A stretch of 17,351 bases of DNA from positions 1 through 17,351 of the forward strand of contig QGUY01000054.1 in NCBI GenBank assembly GCA_003242315.1, given 5' to 3'. The notes under the pieces are model-generated. The model was not told the origin of the DNA and did no database searches. It saw only the letters and a list, made by a program, of their open reading frames with translations. The stretch is from Bacteroidota bacterium. GTDB taxonomy: Bacteria > Bacteroidota > Bacteroidia > Cytophagales > Cyclobacteriaceae. This document shows, piece after piece, positions 6,173 to 13,716 of this stretch; position 1 is the stretch's first letter, and each line of letters begins with the position of its first letter. The position numbers and the translations under genes were made by a program.

Positions 6173-6751
6173 ATGAATAATCCCTGGAAAATTCTCTCTT
6201 CAAAAGAAATCTATGAAAACCCCTGGATTCGGTTGACGGAATACGAGGTCATCAATCCGGGTGGAGGAAACGGGACATACGGCAAAGTTCATTTCAAGAA
6301 TCGCGCGGTGGGTGTCGTACCGATAGACAACGACGGCAACACGTGGCTCGTGGGGCAGTACCGTTTTACCCTTGGCGAACATTCCTGGGAAATCCCTGAG
6401 GGCGGCGCACCGGAAGGAGAAGAGCCGCTCGCATGCGCGCAACGTGAGCTTCTTGAAGAAGCGGGTCTCACCGCCAGGACGTGGAAGATGCTTTCGAAAA
6501 TACATACATCCAATTCTGTCACCGACGAAACCGGTTGGATCTTTTTGGCAACAGACATAACAGAAGGCGTGAACAAACCGGAAGAAAGCGAAGCGGACCT
6601 CAAGGTTATGAAACTTCCGCTTTCCGAAGCGGTCACCATGATCCTCGAAGGGAAGATCACCGACGCGATGAGCATCGCCGGGTTATTGATGGTGGAAAGA
6701 CTCCTACCTGGCCTTCGACAGGTTCAGCCGCCGGGGCCTAATATTGACTAA
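6173..6751 (+). CDS. Nudix hydrolase, ADP-ribose pyrophosphatase-like
   Basis: A 192-aa protein with a perfect Nudix box at residues 77-99: G-x5-E-x7-REL-x-EE-x-GL (G77, E83, R91, E92, E95, E96). These residues bind Mg2+ and hydrolyse nucleoside diphosphates linked to other groups. The N-terminus (WKILSSKEIYENPWIRLTEYEV) and the WLVGQYRFTLGEHSWEIPEGG segment before the box resemble ADP-ribose/ADP-sugar pyrophosphatases; substrate specificity is inferred. The domain appears complete by about residue 175. The last 15 residues, LPGLRQVQPPGPNID, are encoded by a CCTTCGACAGG-type repeat that continues past the stop, so the original C-terminus may have been altered. It is convergent with the M61 peptidase gene. 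Confidence 0.92.
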   Translation: MNNPWKILSSKEIYENPWIRLTEYEVINPGGGNGTYGKVHFKNRAVGVVPIDNDGNTWLVGQYRFTLGEHSWEIPEGGAPEGEEPLACAQRELLEEAGLTARTWKMLSKIHTSNSVTDETGWIFLATDITEGVNKPEESEADLKVMKLPLSEAVTMILEGKITDAMSIAGLLMVERLLPGLRQVQPPGPNID

Positions 6752-6794
6752 TCATTTGGAAACGTGATTGGGCGCTCTTTGAGCCTGTCGAAGG
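6712..6794. repeat. CCTTCGACAGG inverted repeat at the Nudix 3' end
   Basis: CCTTCGACAGGTTCA (6712-6726) and TGAGCCTGTCGAAGG (6780-6794) are 15-nt inverted arms with one G-T-type mismatch, around 53 nt. The left arm lies inside the Nudix coding sequence and the right arm is beyond its stop. A weaker third trace, TTATCGAAGGGG, occurs at about 6806-6817. The pair matches a repeat type scattered through many bacterial genomes (family recognition from memory). It may act as a terminator-like hairpin between the convergent genes, though no T-tract is present. Confidence 0.75.
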
Positions 6795-6821
6795 GCGGTC
6801 CTTAGTTTATCGAAGGGGCTG

Positions 6822-6851
6822 ACGTAAACACGTAAGCACGTAAACACGTTA
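6822..6851 (-). repeat. 8-mer GTGTTTAC array at the M61 stop codon
   Basis: On the minus strand this reads TAAC, GTGTTTAC, GTGCTTAC, GTGTTTAC, GT. It is the same array as in the composite repeats at 841-1375, in opposite orientation. The M61 stop codon TAA (6851-6849) is fused directly to the array, just as GGTAAT precedes the arrays in the left repeats. Confidence 0.75.
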
Positions 6852-8648
6852 CTCCAGCCTCCTCATCCACGCGTCTCTCAAGGCCACCTTCTGGGGAGAC
6901 GCATCCTCCATGACGTCGAAGACGTGACGTTGCGATCGGCGCTGAATTCCAACGGTAAGATCCAGTTTCACAGCGCCCTCGGCACGTTCCACAGTGTATG
7001 TAACCGTATCACCAGGTTGAATGCCCTGAAGGATGCCAACAAGCTCAGGAAAATTTTCCCTGGAGATAGCAATGTCGTTGATAGCGACCACCACATCACC
7101 CTCTTTCAATCCTTCACGTTCACTTCGTTCGCGAACTTCAGTGACTACCATTTTCTGTCCATCGAACTGGATACCGTGACCGCGGTCGGGGATTGAGTCT
7201 TCATAAAAAACCACTGACGAATAACGAATGCCGAGTTTGGCGAAGTATTCCTCGATGGGAAGCGGCCAGGCACCTTTTACGTGTCGATCGATGAGCAGGC
7301 GCATTTCCGGATGCGTCATCGCCACAAATTCGTCGAAGAATTCTTCTTCTGAGAACGGATTCTCTGATCCGTATTTCTTAGACAATTCGAGGATTACCTC
7401 GCGAAGTCCCCGCTTCCCTCCCGACTTTTCCAGAAGCAGTATGTCCATAAGCATCGGAACCAGCGCACCGCGATTATAAATATTGCCATACTGCGTACGC
7501 CCCTCTTCGGTAAACGCAAGGCGTGCGAGTCGCTGCAGGCTCATTTCCTTGTCATGAATTTCATCAATGCTCAGCTTCTCCGATATCTCACTGAAGAATT
7601 CTTCCAGTGTGATCAGTCCACCCCGAAGCATGATCATATCGCTCGCCCACTCGGTAACACCTTCGTACAGCCAAAGATGTTGCGACGGTGATGGGGTCAC
7701 GAAGTTGAACTGGCGGATCACCTCACTGTGAAGGTGCAGTGGCGTAATCATGTGAAAGATCTCATGCGCAGCAACCCCGTTGATCAGATTGACGTACGCC
7801 TCATTCAGCGGCGTTTCCTTCAGCACATACTCAGAGCTGTATGAGTGTTCCCACGCACCGACATTCTGATCTTCGAAATGAAACAGGAGGACATACCGAT
7901 CGATCGGAAAGCCTCCAACAAATTTGTTCGTCGCGATGAACACATCCCGCATTTCATTCATCAGGTCCGAAGACTTAATGAGATCGGTCTTTGAATACGT
8001 GAATATTTCGACCTTCTTTCCGCCAATATCCATCGAACTAACCGTGAGGCGGCCTAACAGAATGGGCGAATCAACAGCAAAGTCGAAATCTGGAGCAAAC
8101 AACCTACCCCCTTCACCAGAGTTCAGCGCAGTGCCTACTATCCAATCTTGCGGGTAAACAAGGCCGATTTCCATGTCGGCATCCTGCATGCCGTGAAAGA
8201 ATCCCAGAAGTGTATGGATATTGAGCAGCGCGTGGTCCTTCTCCAGGCTTGAGCCCGCCATCTGGTAGATAGGATTTTCGCGCACGGGAGTATCCCACGT
8301 CTCGGCCACCTTGTACGTAATGCGTCGCACTTTTTTGGGCCGTTCGATCCTGAACTGATTGGTCTGCACCTGTGTTACTTCTATCTGCCGTCCACGCGCA
8401 TCGTACGCGCGGAAGTCGGCCACAAACCGGCCAATGTCCATAACCTGGTACGCACCCGGTGCTGTTGACGCGAACTGGTAAATGTTGTTGTTCTTGCCCA
8501 ACCTGGGCACGTCGACAGACACGAGGAACGTGTCGGTGGATGGTCCGGTCATGTCAATAGTAAAGCGTACCGGATTATCATTCGACGCGTAGGCGGTAGG
8601 GATATATACGAGGGCGGCGCAGATGATGCCCGCGATGGCTGTCCTCAT
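6849..8648 (-). CDS. M61-family zinc metallopeptidase with C-terminal PDZ domain
   Basis: A 599-aa exported peptidase (glycyl-aminopeptidase-like M61 group). Residues 1-22 are a signal peptide with hydrophobic core AGIICAALVYI and cleavage near AYA-SND. A beta-rich N-terminal domain (about 25-215) is followed by the catalytic region. GAWEHSYSS (264-272) corresponds to the family's GGxEH substrate motif. The zinc site is H295-E296-x-x-H299, with downstream Glu in LYEGVTEW (E329 or E333) as third ligand. A PDZ domain spans about 485-570 (GLKEGDVVVAINDIAI) and probably positions substrate peptides. It is likely periplasmic. The gene is divergent from plsC and convergent with the Nudix gene; its stop codon sits on a repeat array. 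The length and motifs look intact. Confidence 0.95.
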   Translation of the reverse strand: MRTAIAGIICAALVYIPTAYASNDNPVRFTIDMTGPSTDTFLVSVDVPRLGKNNNIYQFASTAPGAYQVMDIGRFVADFRAYDARGRQIEVTQVQTNQFRIERPKKVRRITYKVAETWDTPVRENPIYQMAGSSLEKDHALLNIHTLLGFFHGMQDADMEIGLVYPQDWIVGTALNSGEGGRLFAPDFDFAVDSPILLGRLTVSSMDIGGKKVEIFTYSKTDLIKSSDLMNEMRDVFIATNKFVGGFPIDRYVLLFHFEDQNVGAWEHSYSSEYVLKETPLNEAYVNLINGVAAHEIFHMITPLHLHSEVIRQFNFVTPSPSQHLWLYEGVTEWASDMIMLRGGLITLEEFFSEISEKLSIDEIHDKEMSLQRLARLAFTEEGRTQYGNIYNRGALVPMLMDILLLEKSGGKRGLREVILELSKKYGSENPFSEEEFFDEFVAMTHPEMRLLIDRHVKGAWPLPIEEYFAKLGIRYSSVVFYEDSIPDRGHGIQFDGQKMVVTEVRERSEREGLKEGDVVVAINDIAISRENFPELVGILQGIQPGDTVTYTVERAEGAVKLDLTVGIQRRSQRHVFDVMEDASPQKVALRDAWMRRLE

Positions 8649-8679
8649 TGAAACGTACGTTTAGGTTAACAATAGATGG

Positions 8680-8687
8680 CCAAGTTA
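8680..8687 (-). promoter_or_regulatory. Candidate -7 element upstream of the M61 gene
   Basis: The minus strand reads TAACTTGG followed by CCATC, 31 nt before the ATG (8648). It is nearly the same as the octamers before ilvE and the adenosyltransferase gene, which strengthens the case a little. No -33 element is clear. Confidence 0.35.
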
Positions 8688-8730
8688 TCCCTAAACTGTC
8701 GAATCCGGAAATGGGCACCGCCGATGCAAT

Positions 8731-8755
8731 AAAAAATACCCCGTAAGCAGGTATT
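8731..8755 (-). terminator. Hairpin plus U-tract on the minus strand in the M61/plsC divergent gap
   Basis: On the minus strand AATACC (8755-8750) pairs with GGTATT (8740-8735) around a 9-nt loop, and TTTTTT follows immediately. This has intrinsic-terminator shape, although the stem is short and AT-rich. Its position is odd: it lies upstream of the M61 start, where no minus-strand gene would end. It could terminate an antisense or small RNA, or attenuate transcription entering M61. A second small hairpin, GACGG/CCGTC (8773-8786), precedes it. Confidence 0.35.
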
Positions 8756-8842
8756 CTTCGATTGCCTCGCGTGACGGCAGTCCGTCTCATTGCGGTTGAT
8801 TATCAGGGAATAATTCCTTAAATAACCCTGCATTTTTGGGTC

Positions 8843-9664
8843 ATGGAAGTCCGAGATATCGATGAAGGGAAGCTCCAGGCGGAGGAACTGAAGACGCAGT
8901 GGACTAACTGGATCATTAAAGGGTTGCGTTACGTGCATACGGGTTATGGTTTGGTTGTATTCACCGTACTGTTTTTCATTTTCCTCCCGTTCCTTTGCAT
9001 TCCCATGATATTCCCGCGGGCTCATGCGCTCATAGGCATTCTGAATCGCTGGTGGGCGCGGGCGTTGTTTGCTTTTGTGGGATTGCCTGTGAAGATCCAT
9101 TACCGGTTTACGCCGGAACGCGGCAAACAGTACATCTTTTGTCCCAATCACTTTTCCTATCTCGACGTTCCCACAGTGGGACTCAACACCTGCAACACCA
9201 TTTTCGTCGGCAAGATTGAAATGCAGCGTGTGCCGCTATTCGGATGGATGTACAGCAAGCTTCATATTACGGTCGACCGCAACAGGCTCAGAAGCCGTTA
9301 TGAGTCGCTAGTCCGCGCAGCAAAGGCAATAGATGAAGGAAAGAGCCTCACCATCTTCCCTGAGGGCGGTATTGTATCCAAGGGCATGCCCAGGCTTGCG
9401 CCATTCAAGGATGGCGCTTTCCGGCTGGCGATAGAAAAACAAATTCCCATAGTGCCTGTCACAATACCCTTCAATTGGATAATTTTGCCCGATGATACTT
9501 TTTTGCTGACGTGGGGACGCGTTGTTGCTGTCTTCCATGAGCCGATACCCACGGAAGGACTCCGGATGGACCAAATAGATGAACTCAAAGAACGAGTGCA
9601 TGAGGTAATCCGGAACGAACTGAACGAATGGAACTATGGAAATAGACCGCCCGTTACTGGATAA
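8843..9664 (+). CDS. plsC: 1-acyl-sn-glycerol-3-phosphate acyltransferase
   Basis: A 273-aa integral or membrane-associated acyltransferase that converts lysophosphatidate to phosphatidate using acyl-ACP or acyl-CoA. A hydrophobic N-terminal helix lies at about 35-57. Motif I, NHFSYLD, is at 102-108 with catalytic H103 and D108. Motif II region VDRNRLRSR starts at 144. Motif III, FPEGG, is at 172-176 with E174. Motif IV is at about 202-209 (PIVPVTIP). All are as expected for PlsC, so the enzyme should be active. Its 3' end overlaps gatC by 29 bp, implying translational coupling. It is divergent from the M61 gene. No Shine-Dalgarno precedes the ATG. Confidence 0.93.
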   Translation: MEVRDIDEGKLQAEELKTQWTNWIIKGLRYVHTGYGLVVFTVLFFIFLPFLCIPMIFPRAHALIGILNRWWARALFAFVGLPVKIHYRFTPERGKQYIFCPNHFSYLDVPTVGLNTCNTIFVGKIEMQRVPLFGWMYSKLHITVDRNRLRSRYESLVRAAKAIDEGKSLTIFPEGGIVSKGMPRLAPFKDGAFRLAIEKQIPIVPVTIPFNWIILPDDTFLLTWGRVVAVFHEPIPTEGLRMDQIDELKERVHEVIRNELNEWNYGNRPPVTG

Positions 9665-9926
9665 GATCGCCCACCTCGCGAGGCTGGAATTCGATGAAAA
9701 GGATGCTGAACGAATGATGGCGGACATGACAGCCATTGTCGGATGGGTTGAGAAGCTCAGCGAAGTGGACACGACCGGCGTTGAGCCGCTTACCACAATG
9801 TCAGGTGAAATCAACGCTCTTCGCGACGACGTTGTCGGGCCTCATCTCAGCCATGATCGCGCGCTACAAAACGCACCCGCTAAAGATGATACCTACTTCA
9901 GGGTGCCTAAAGTAATTGAAAGCTGA
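9636..9926 (+). CDS. gatC: Aspartyl/glutamyl-tRNA(Asn/Gln) amidotransferase subunit C
   Basis: A 96-aa small subunit of the GatCAB complex, which amidates Glu-tRNA(Gln) and/or Asp-tRNA(Asn) in organisms lacking the matching synthetases. GatC stabilises the GatA-GatB contact. The sequence is typical: N-terminal MEIDRPLLDKIAHLARLEFD, then a helix with WVEKLSEVDTTGVEPLTTM, ALRDDVVGP, and a C-terminal LQNAPAKDDTYFRVPKVIE. The ATG lies inside the end of plsC (29-bp overlap, different frame), and no later start gives the family's N-terminus. gatA and gatB are not in this window. It is 21 bp upstream of the TPR membrane protein gene. Confidence 0.95.
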   Translation: MEIDRPLLDKIAHLARLEFDEKDAERMMADMTAIVGWVEKLSEVDTTGVEPLTTMSGEINALRDDVVGPHLSHDRALQNAPAKDDTYFRVPKVIES

Positions 9927-9947
9927 CGCGCGGGTATTACACTCAAA

Positions 9948-12896
9948 ATGACCGAAGGCACGCAGTTCTGGAAATCCTGGAAACCTGAACATCGGTACGC
10001 CTGGTACATCACGGCATCCGCCTTTGTGCTGGCACTTGCCTTCTACGCTTTTTCTTACTACCGCGGTGTCGACGGTATTCTTCACTGGGAAAAAATCCAG
10101 GAACAAAAGGTAATCGAGTCCACGCTCGACACGTATCGCCTCGGTCCTTTTGAATTATCCGTTCCCGGCGACAACTACGTCATCCTCGAATACTTCAACG
10201 GCAGTGCCATCGAGCCCAACATGGTGGGGATATACCTCTATCTTGTTATGCTCGCAATTGGTGTCGTCGTGCTGCTTGCCGTGGTCACCACATTCGACCG
10301 ATTCTGGTTTATCGCCGCCATGGCACTGCTTATCCTCTTCTGGTACAGTCTGCGCCTCAGGGTGCTGGAAGTGTTCGGACAACTCAACGACATACCGCTC
10401 GTCGTCACGCTCATCGCCTTTGGTGGCCTCGCGATCTACTTCAACATGATTCGCCCGGGCGTCGACGTCGCACGGCGCGCTGTCGCCTTTGCCGGTGTCA
10501 TGATGTTGTTTGCGTTGACGGTGGGACTGGGCAGCAAGGTCGACTATCCCTTCATGCATCTGGCAGTAACGGCCTACCCCGCGGCAGTGGTAATCACAAT
10601 TCTGTTTATCCTCCTCGTAAGTCATGAGATTCTCGCCGCGTTCATCGCCATTCTCAGTCGCTCGGGAGCATCACGCATCCAGCACTTCTTCATACTCACG
10701 ACCATTTACCTGGCCAATCTCCTCGTGACGGCGTTGCACGAGCTCGACATCATTAACTGGAATTTTGTTTACCTCAACGCATACCTCTTGCTTGTTGTAT
10801 CGGCAGTTCTCGGAGTTTGGGGCTTTCGCGACAGGCAGGCAACGTACGAAAACATCCTTTCCTTTGCTCCCGCAGGTGCACTGCTGTACCTGGCAATAGC
10901 AACCATTGCTTTTGGCACCATCGGAGGGCTGTTGGGCAACGCTAACGATGCTGCACTCAATGTGATGGAGGACATTATTGTTTTCTCACACCTGGGTTTC
11001 AGCTTCATCTTCGTGCTGTACATTTTGTCCAATTTCGCATCGCTCCTGGGCAGCAACCTGCCAATGCATAAAGTCTTGTACAAACCCACGCGGATGCCGT
11101 GGTTCACGTTCCAGTTCGCGGGGCTCATCGCCACCCTGGCCTTCGTTTTCTTTGTAGGCTGGCGCGTTTACGTGTACGATGCCGTGTCAGGCTTCTACAC
11201 GTATCTCGGAGACCTCGACATCAAACTGAACAACCTTGAACTGGCCCGCGCGCATTTCGATCGCGCACGTTCATACGGATTCCAAAGCCATCACGCAAAC
11301 TACGCAATGGCCAAACTCACCCAGAACCGTTACAATCTGGAGGAATCCGAACGCCACCTCGAACTCGCCAATGGAAAGAGACCCAGCGCATATTCATTGG
11401 CAAACAGCGGAAACCTGAAGATCTGGCAAACCCGATACTTCGACGCCATCAAAAGTCTACGACACGCTCAGTCGCAGCTTCCCGGATCAGGAATCCTGGA
11501 AAACAACCTGGGTTACGCCTACGCTAAAGTATTCAACCTCGATTCAGCGCTTTATCTCTTCAGCGAAGCCCGCGAGGTACCACAAGCAAAGCCCACTGCC
11601 GAAGCAAACATCCTCGGCTTGTCTGCGCTTGAGTATCTCCCTATGGGCGCAGACTCAACGCTAGAGCTGTTTGACGACACATACACGGGGACAATTGCCA
11701 ATGCGCTTGCCCTCGCAAACACACAACGTCAGTCGTTCACTCGCGAAATCGACCCCTTTGCATCTCAAAAGCTTACCCTCCACAGCGCAACCCTGCTGAA
11801 TAACTACCTTCTTCGACATGTCGGCAACCTCGACTCCGCTACGCTCGCGAGAGCGTATGCCCTCGCCGACGATTCCGTCAATTCCGACTACATGGAAGCG
11901 CTTAAGGTTCCCGTTGCCATCGGGTATTACTACCAGCACAATGTTACGCGGGCCCTCGCAATCATGGCGGAACTGGTATACATCAGCAGTACGTATGAAG
12001 GAAACTACAACTACACTATGGGACTATGGGCGCTCGAGCAGGGTAATCCCGCGCGGGCAGCCAGCTTTTTCGACTACGCCGTGAGCCAAAACTATAAGAG
12101 AGCGCGGCTCTACAAAGCAATCGCCCTGACGGAAGATCGCAACGTACCAGAGGCGCTTGCCGCCTGGGATAGTGTGCTGGCCCACGGCTCCGAAGCGGAA
12201 ACGGAGATCGCGAACCAGATTACGCGCATCCTGCGATTGCCCTCTTCCCAGGCCACTTCGCTTACCGATCCGCTCAAGTATCTGTTCTGTCGCTATCGCG
12301 TTGGCGTCGGAGATACGCTATTGTTCGACAACATACTGTCTACGTTCACAGACAACAACTACAAAGCCAACGCGCTCCTTGATATGAGCCGCCGCCAATT
12401 TGAGCGCAATAACCTACGAAAGGCTATCAGGTATTTTAATCAGGTAGAAGGGCTGCAGCTGACTGACGAAAATCTGTTCAACGACATACGTCATTTTGAA
12501 CTGCTGCTGCTTGCTGAGCGGCGCGAAGTCGACAAGATCGTGAAGGCCATAAACGATGGCATTACCTTCCCTCCCGACAGATATCTGGAGAAAACACTTT
12601 ACCAGGCGTTGGTTGCGGAAGTCAACGGCGACACTATTCTGGCAGAAAAGAATTACGAGATCGTGGGCACCTACAACCCGTTCTTCGAAGAAGGGATTAT
12701 CGCCGCCGCACGGTACTACCGCGAACACAGCAGTGACAACCTCAAGGCATACAATACCCTGGTAGAGGCCGTGCAACTTAACAACACTTCTGTGAAATTG
12801 TGGACGGCCTACATCGATGAAGCAATCCGCGTAGGGTTTGATGAATACGCCGCGAGCGCGTACGAAAAAGTTGAGGATCTCCGACGAAGGCCGTAA
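9948..12896 (+). CDS. Polytopic membrane protein with C-terminal TPR repeats
   Basis: A 982-aa protein of two halves. The first 410 residues contain about 12 hydrophobic helices, clear ones at about 18-38, 95-116, 119-134, 149-167, 178-195, 205-236 (probably two), 246-292 (two), 304-328, 343-367 and 386-408. Between helices 1 and 2 lies a roughly 55-residue polar loop. From about 417 to the end the sequence is soluble and helical with tetratricopeptide-like units, for example LNNLELARAHFDRARSYGF, ENNLGYAYAKVFNLDSALYLF and DMSRRQFERNNLRKAIRYFN. Such a layout suggests a scaffold that recruits partners at the membrane, but I know no named family for it and assign no function. It is third in the plsC-gatC operon and ends 5 bp from the convergent SET gene. 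Confidence 0.88.
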   Translation: MTEGTQFWKSWKPEHRYAWYITASAFVLALAFYAFSYYRGVDGILHWEKIQEQKVIESTLDTYRLGPFELSVPGDNYVILEYFNGSAIEPNMVGIYLYLVMLAIGVVVLLAVVTTFDRFWFIAAMALLILFWYSLRLRVLEVFGQLNDIPLVVTLIAFGGLAIYFNMIRPGVDVARRAVAFAGVMMLFALTVGLGSKVDYPFMHLAVTAYPAAVVITILFILLVSHEILAAFIAILSRSGASRIQHFFILTTIYLANLLVTALHELDIINWNFVYLNAYLLLVVSAVLGVWGFRDRQATYENILSFAPAGALLYLAIATIAFGTIGGLLGNANDAALNVMEDIIVFSHLGFSFIFVLYILSNFASLLGSNLPMHKVLYKPTRMPWFTFQFAGLIATLAFVFFVGWRVYVYDAVSGFYTYLGDLDIKLNNLELARAHFDRARSYGFQSHHANYAMAKLTQNRYNLEESERHLELANGKRPSAYSLANSGNLKIWQTRYFDAIKSLRHAQSQLPGSGILENNLGYAYAKVFNLDSALYLFSEAREVPQAKPTAEANILGLSALEYLPMGADSTLELFDDTYTGTIANALALANTQRQSFTREIDPFASQKLTLHSATLLNNYLLRHVGNLDSATLARAYALADDSVNSDYMEALKVPVAIGYYYQHNVTRALAIMAELVYISSTYEGNYNYTMGLWALEQGNPARAASFFDYAVSQNYKRARLYKAIALTEDRNVPEALAAWDSVLAHGSEAETEIANQITRILRLPSSQATSLTDPLKYLFCRYRVGVGDTLLFDNILSTFTDNNYKANALLDMSRRQFERNNLRKAIRYFNQVEGLQLTDENLFNDIRHFELLLLAERREVDKIVKAINDGITFPPDRYLEKTLYQALVAEVNGDTILAEKNYEIVGTYNPFFEEGIIAAARYYREHSSDNLKAYNTLVEAVQLNNTSVKLWTAYIDEAIRVGFDEYAASAYEKVEDLRRRP

Positions 12897-12901
12897 ATCC
12901 G

Positions 12902-13432
12902 TCAGGTACGTTTACGCCGCGCTGTGGAGCGTTTTTTCCGTGCCGACGTCTTCCTGGTCGACTTCCTTTTCGTCGACTTCTTCTTCTTTACCTTTTTCGC
13001 CTTTTTCTTCTTCTCGGCGAGGTCGATCTTCCAGTTCTCGCGCATCGTCTTCCAGTACTCCGCGCCATACCCAACGAAGATTTCACCACCGGCGGGAATA
13101 TCCTTCGTGGCTTCAATGAAGCAGCGCTTTCCTTCGACAACGTACTCGCTGTTATTTGTGATGCCCTTGACCCTGCTGTAGCCCTTTGCGTCATTCGCAT
13201 AGCGCCCCAGAGCCTTCACGGTGGGCAAAGCATCGATTACACACTTGCTGTTGATGTAGAAAATATACCCGTTCTTGCCATCGTCGTCTTTCACGTCCTT
13301 CCACACCGTGCGCCTGCCCTTGTATTCCACGATGCGGGTGCCCTTGGGAATGAAAACTTTTGTGAATAACCCTTTTCCGGAATTAGGTAGTGTGGATTTC
13401 TTAACGTACAGGTGTTTTTCTAGCAGTGCCAT
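12902..13432 (-). CDS. SET-domain protein with lysine/arginine-rich C-terminal tail
   Basis: A 176-aa protein. Residues about 5-127 form a compact SET domain, the fold of protein-lysine methyltransferases that use S-adenosylmethionine: SGKGLFTKVFIPKGTRIVEYKG near the start, GRYANDAKG (76-84) in place of the eukaryotic RFxNHSC, FIEATKDIPAGGEIFVGYG (105-123), and the closing YGAEYW (122-127). No pre-SET or post-SET cysteine clusters are present, as usual in bacterial SET proteins. Residues 141-176 are extremely basic: 23 of 36 are Lys or Arg, mixed with Ser, Thr and Ala, resembling histone H1-like or Hc1-like DNA-binding tails. Nucleic-acid binding or auto-methylation of the tail is inference. 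The substrate is unknown. It stands alone on the minus strand, tail-to-tail with the TPR gene. Confidence 0.88.
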   Translation of the reverse strand: MALLEKHLYVKKSTLPNSGKGLFTKVFIPKGTRIVEYKGRRTVWKDVKDDDGKNGYIFYINSKCVIDALPTVKALGRYANDAKGYSRVKGITNNSEYVVEGKRCFIEATKDIPAGGEIFVGYGAEYWKTMRENWKIDLAEKKKKAKKVKKKKSTKRKSTRKTSARKKRSTARRKRT

Positions 13433-13440
13433 TAAAAAAA

Positions 13441-13455
13441 TTTTTGGTCCAAAAA
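13441..13455. promoter_or_regulatory. Palindrome just upstream of the SET gene
   Basis: TTTTTGGTCCAAAAA is a perfect palindrome with a single central base, 8 bp upstream of the SET start codon at 13432. Flanking A and T runs extend its symmetry imperfectly. The GG/CC core cannot form a good RNA hairpin, so a protein operator is more likely than a terminator. No known regulator is identified. Confidence 0.35.
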
Positions 13456-13573
13456 ATTCGTGAGCGAAGATAAGGTTAAAATACCCGCAATAAAAATTTG
13501 CTTGAGATTTCAGGACGAACGGCAGCGCGTTGGTGAATCCGGCAATAGCGTATGCGGTATCTACACAACAAGA

Positions 13574-13593
13574 AGGCTTCCGCGGGGAAGCCT
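13574..13593. terminator. Hairpin between the GT9 and SET genes
   Basis: AGGCTTCC (13574-13581) and GGAAGCCT (13586-13593) form a perfect 8-bp stem with a GCGG loop. On the minus strand it is followed by TCTTGTTGTG, which is only moderately U-rich. It lies 124 bp after the GT9 stop and is the best candidate for that gene's terminator. The remainder of the 284-bp gap contains the palindrome before the SET gene and a 37-codon open stretch discussed separately. Confidence 0.5.
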
Positions 13594-13716
13594 CCTCTCA
13601 CAAGTTTTAGGTTAATACGTACCCAAACTTATCAAGGAGCGTAAACATTGTCCAGCCTTAAGGCACCTTTTATCACTAACCCGTTTGCGATTTCGGTGGC
13701 ATGCTCTTCATTGGTG

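Noticed and set aside
8666..9814. Minus-strand open frames 8666-9151 and 9308-9814 opposite plsC and gatC
   Set aside because: They are antisense to well-supported genes, with no domain features or promoter.
10155..10625. 156-aa minus-strand open frame opposite the TPR protein gene
   Set aside because: It is antisense to the transmembrane half; its His/Asp/Glu-rich composition mirrors hydrophobic codons on the other strand.
13441..13455. Intrinsic terminator for the GT9 gene
   Set aside because: The palindrome centre leaves no room for a proper loop and the stem would be nearly all A-U; an operator reading is preferred, and the hairpin at 13574-13593 is a better terminator candidate.
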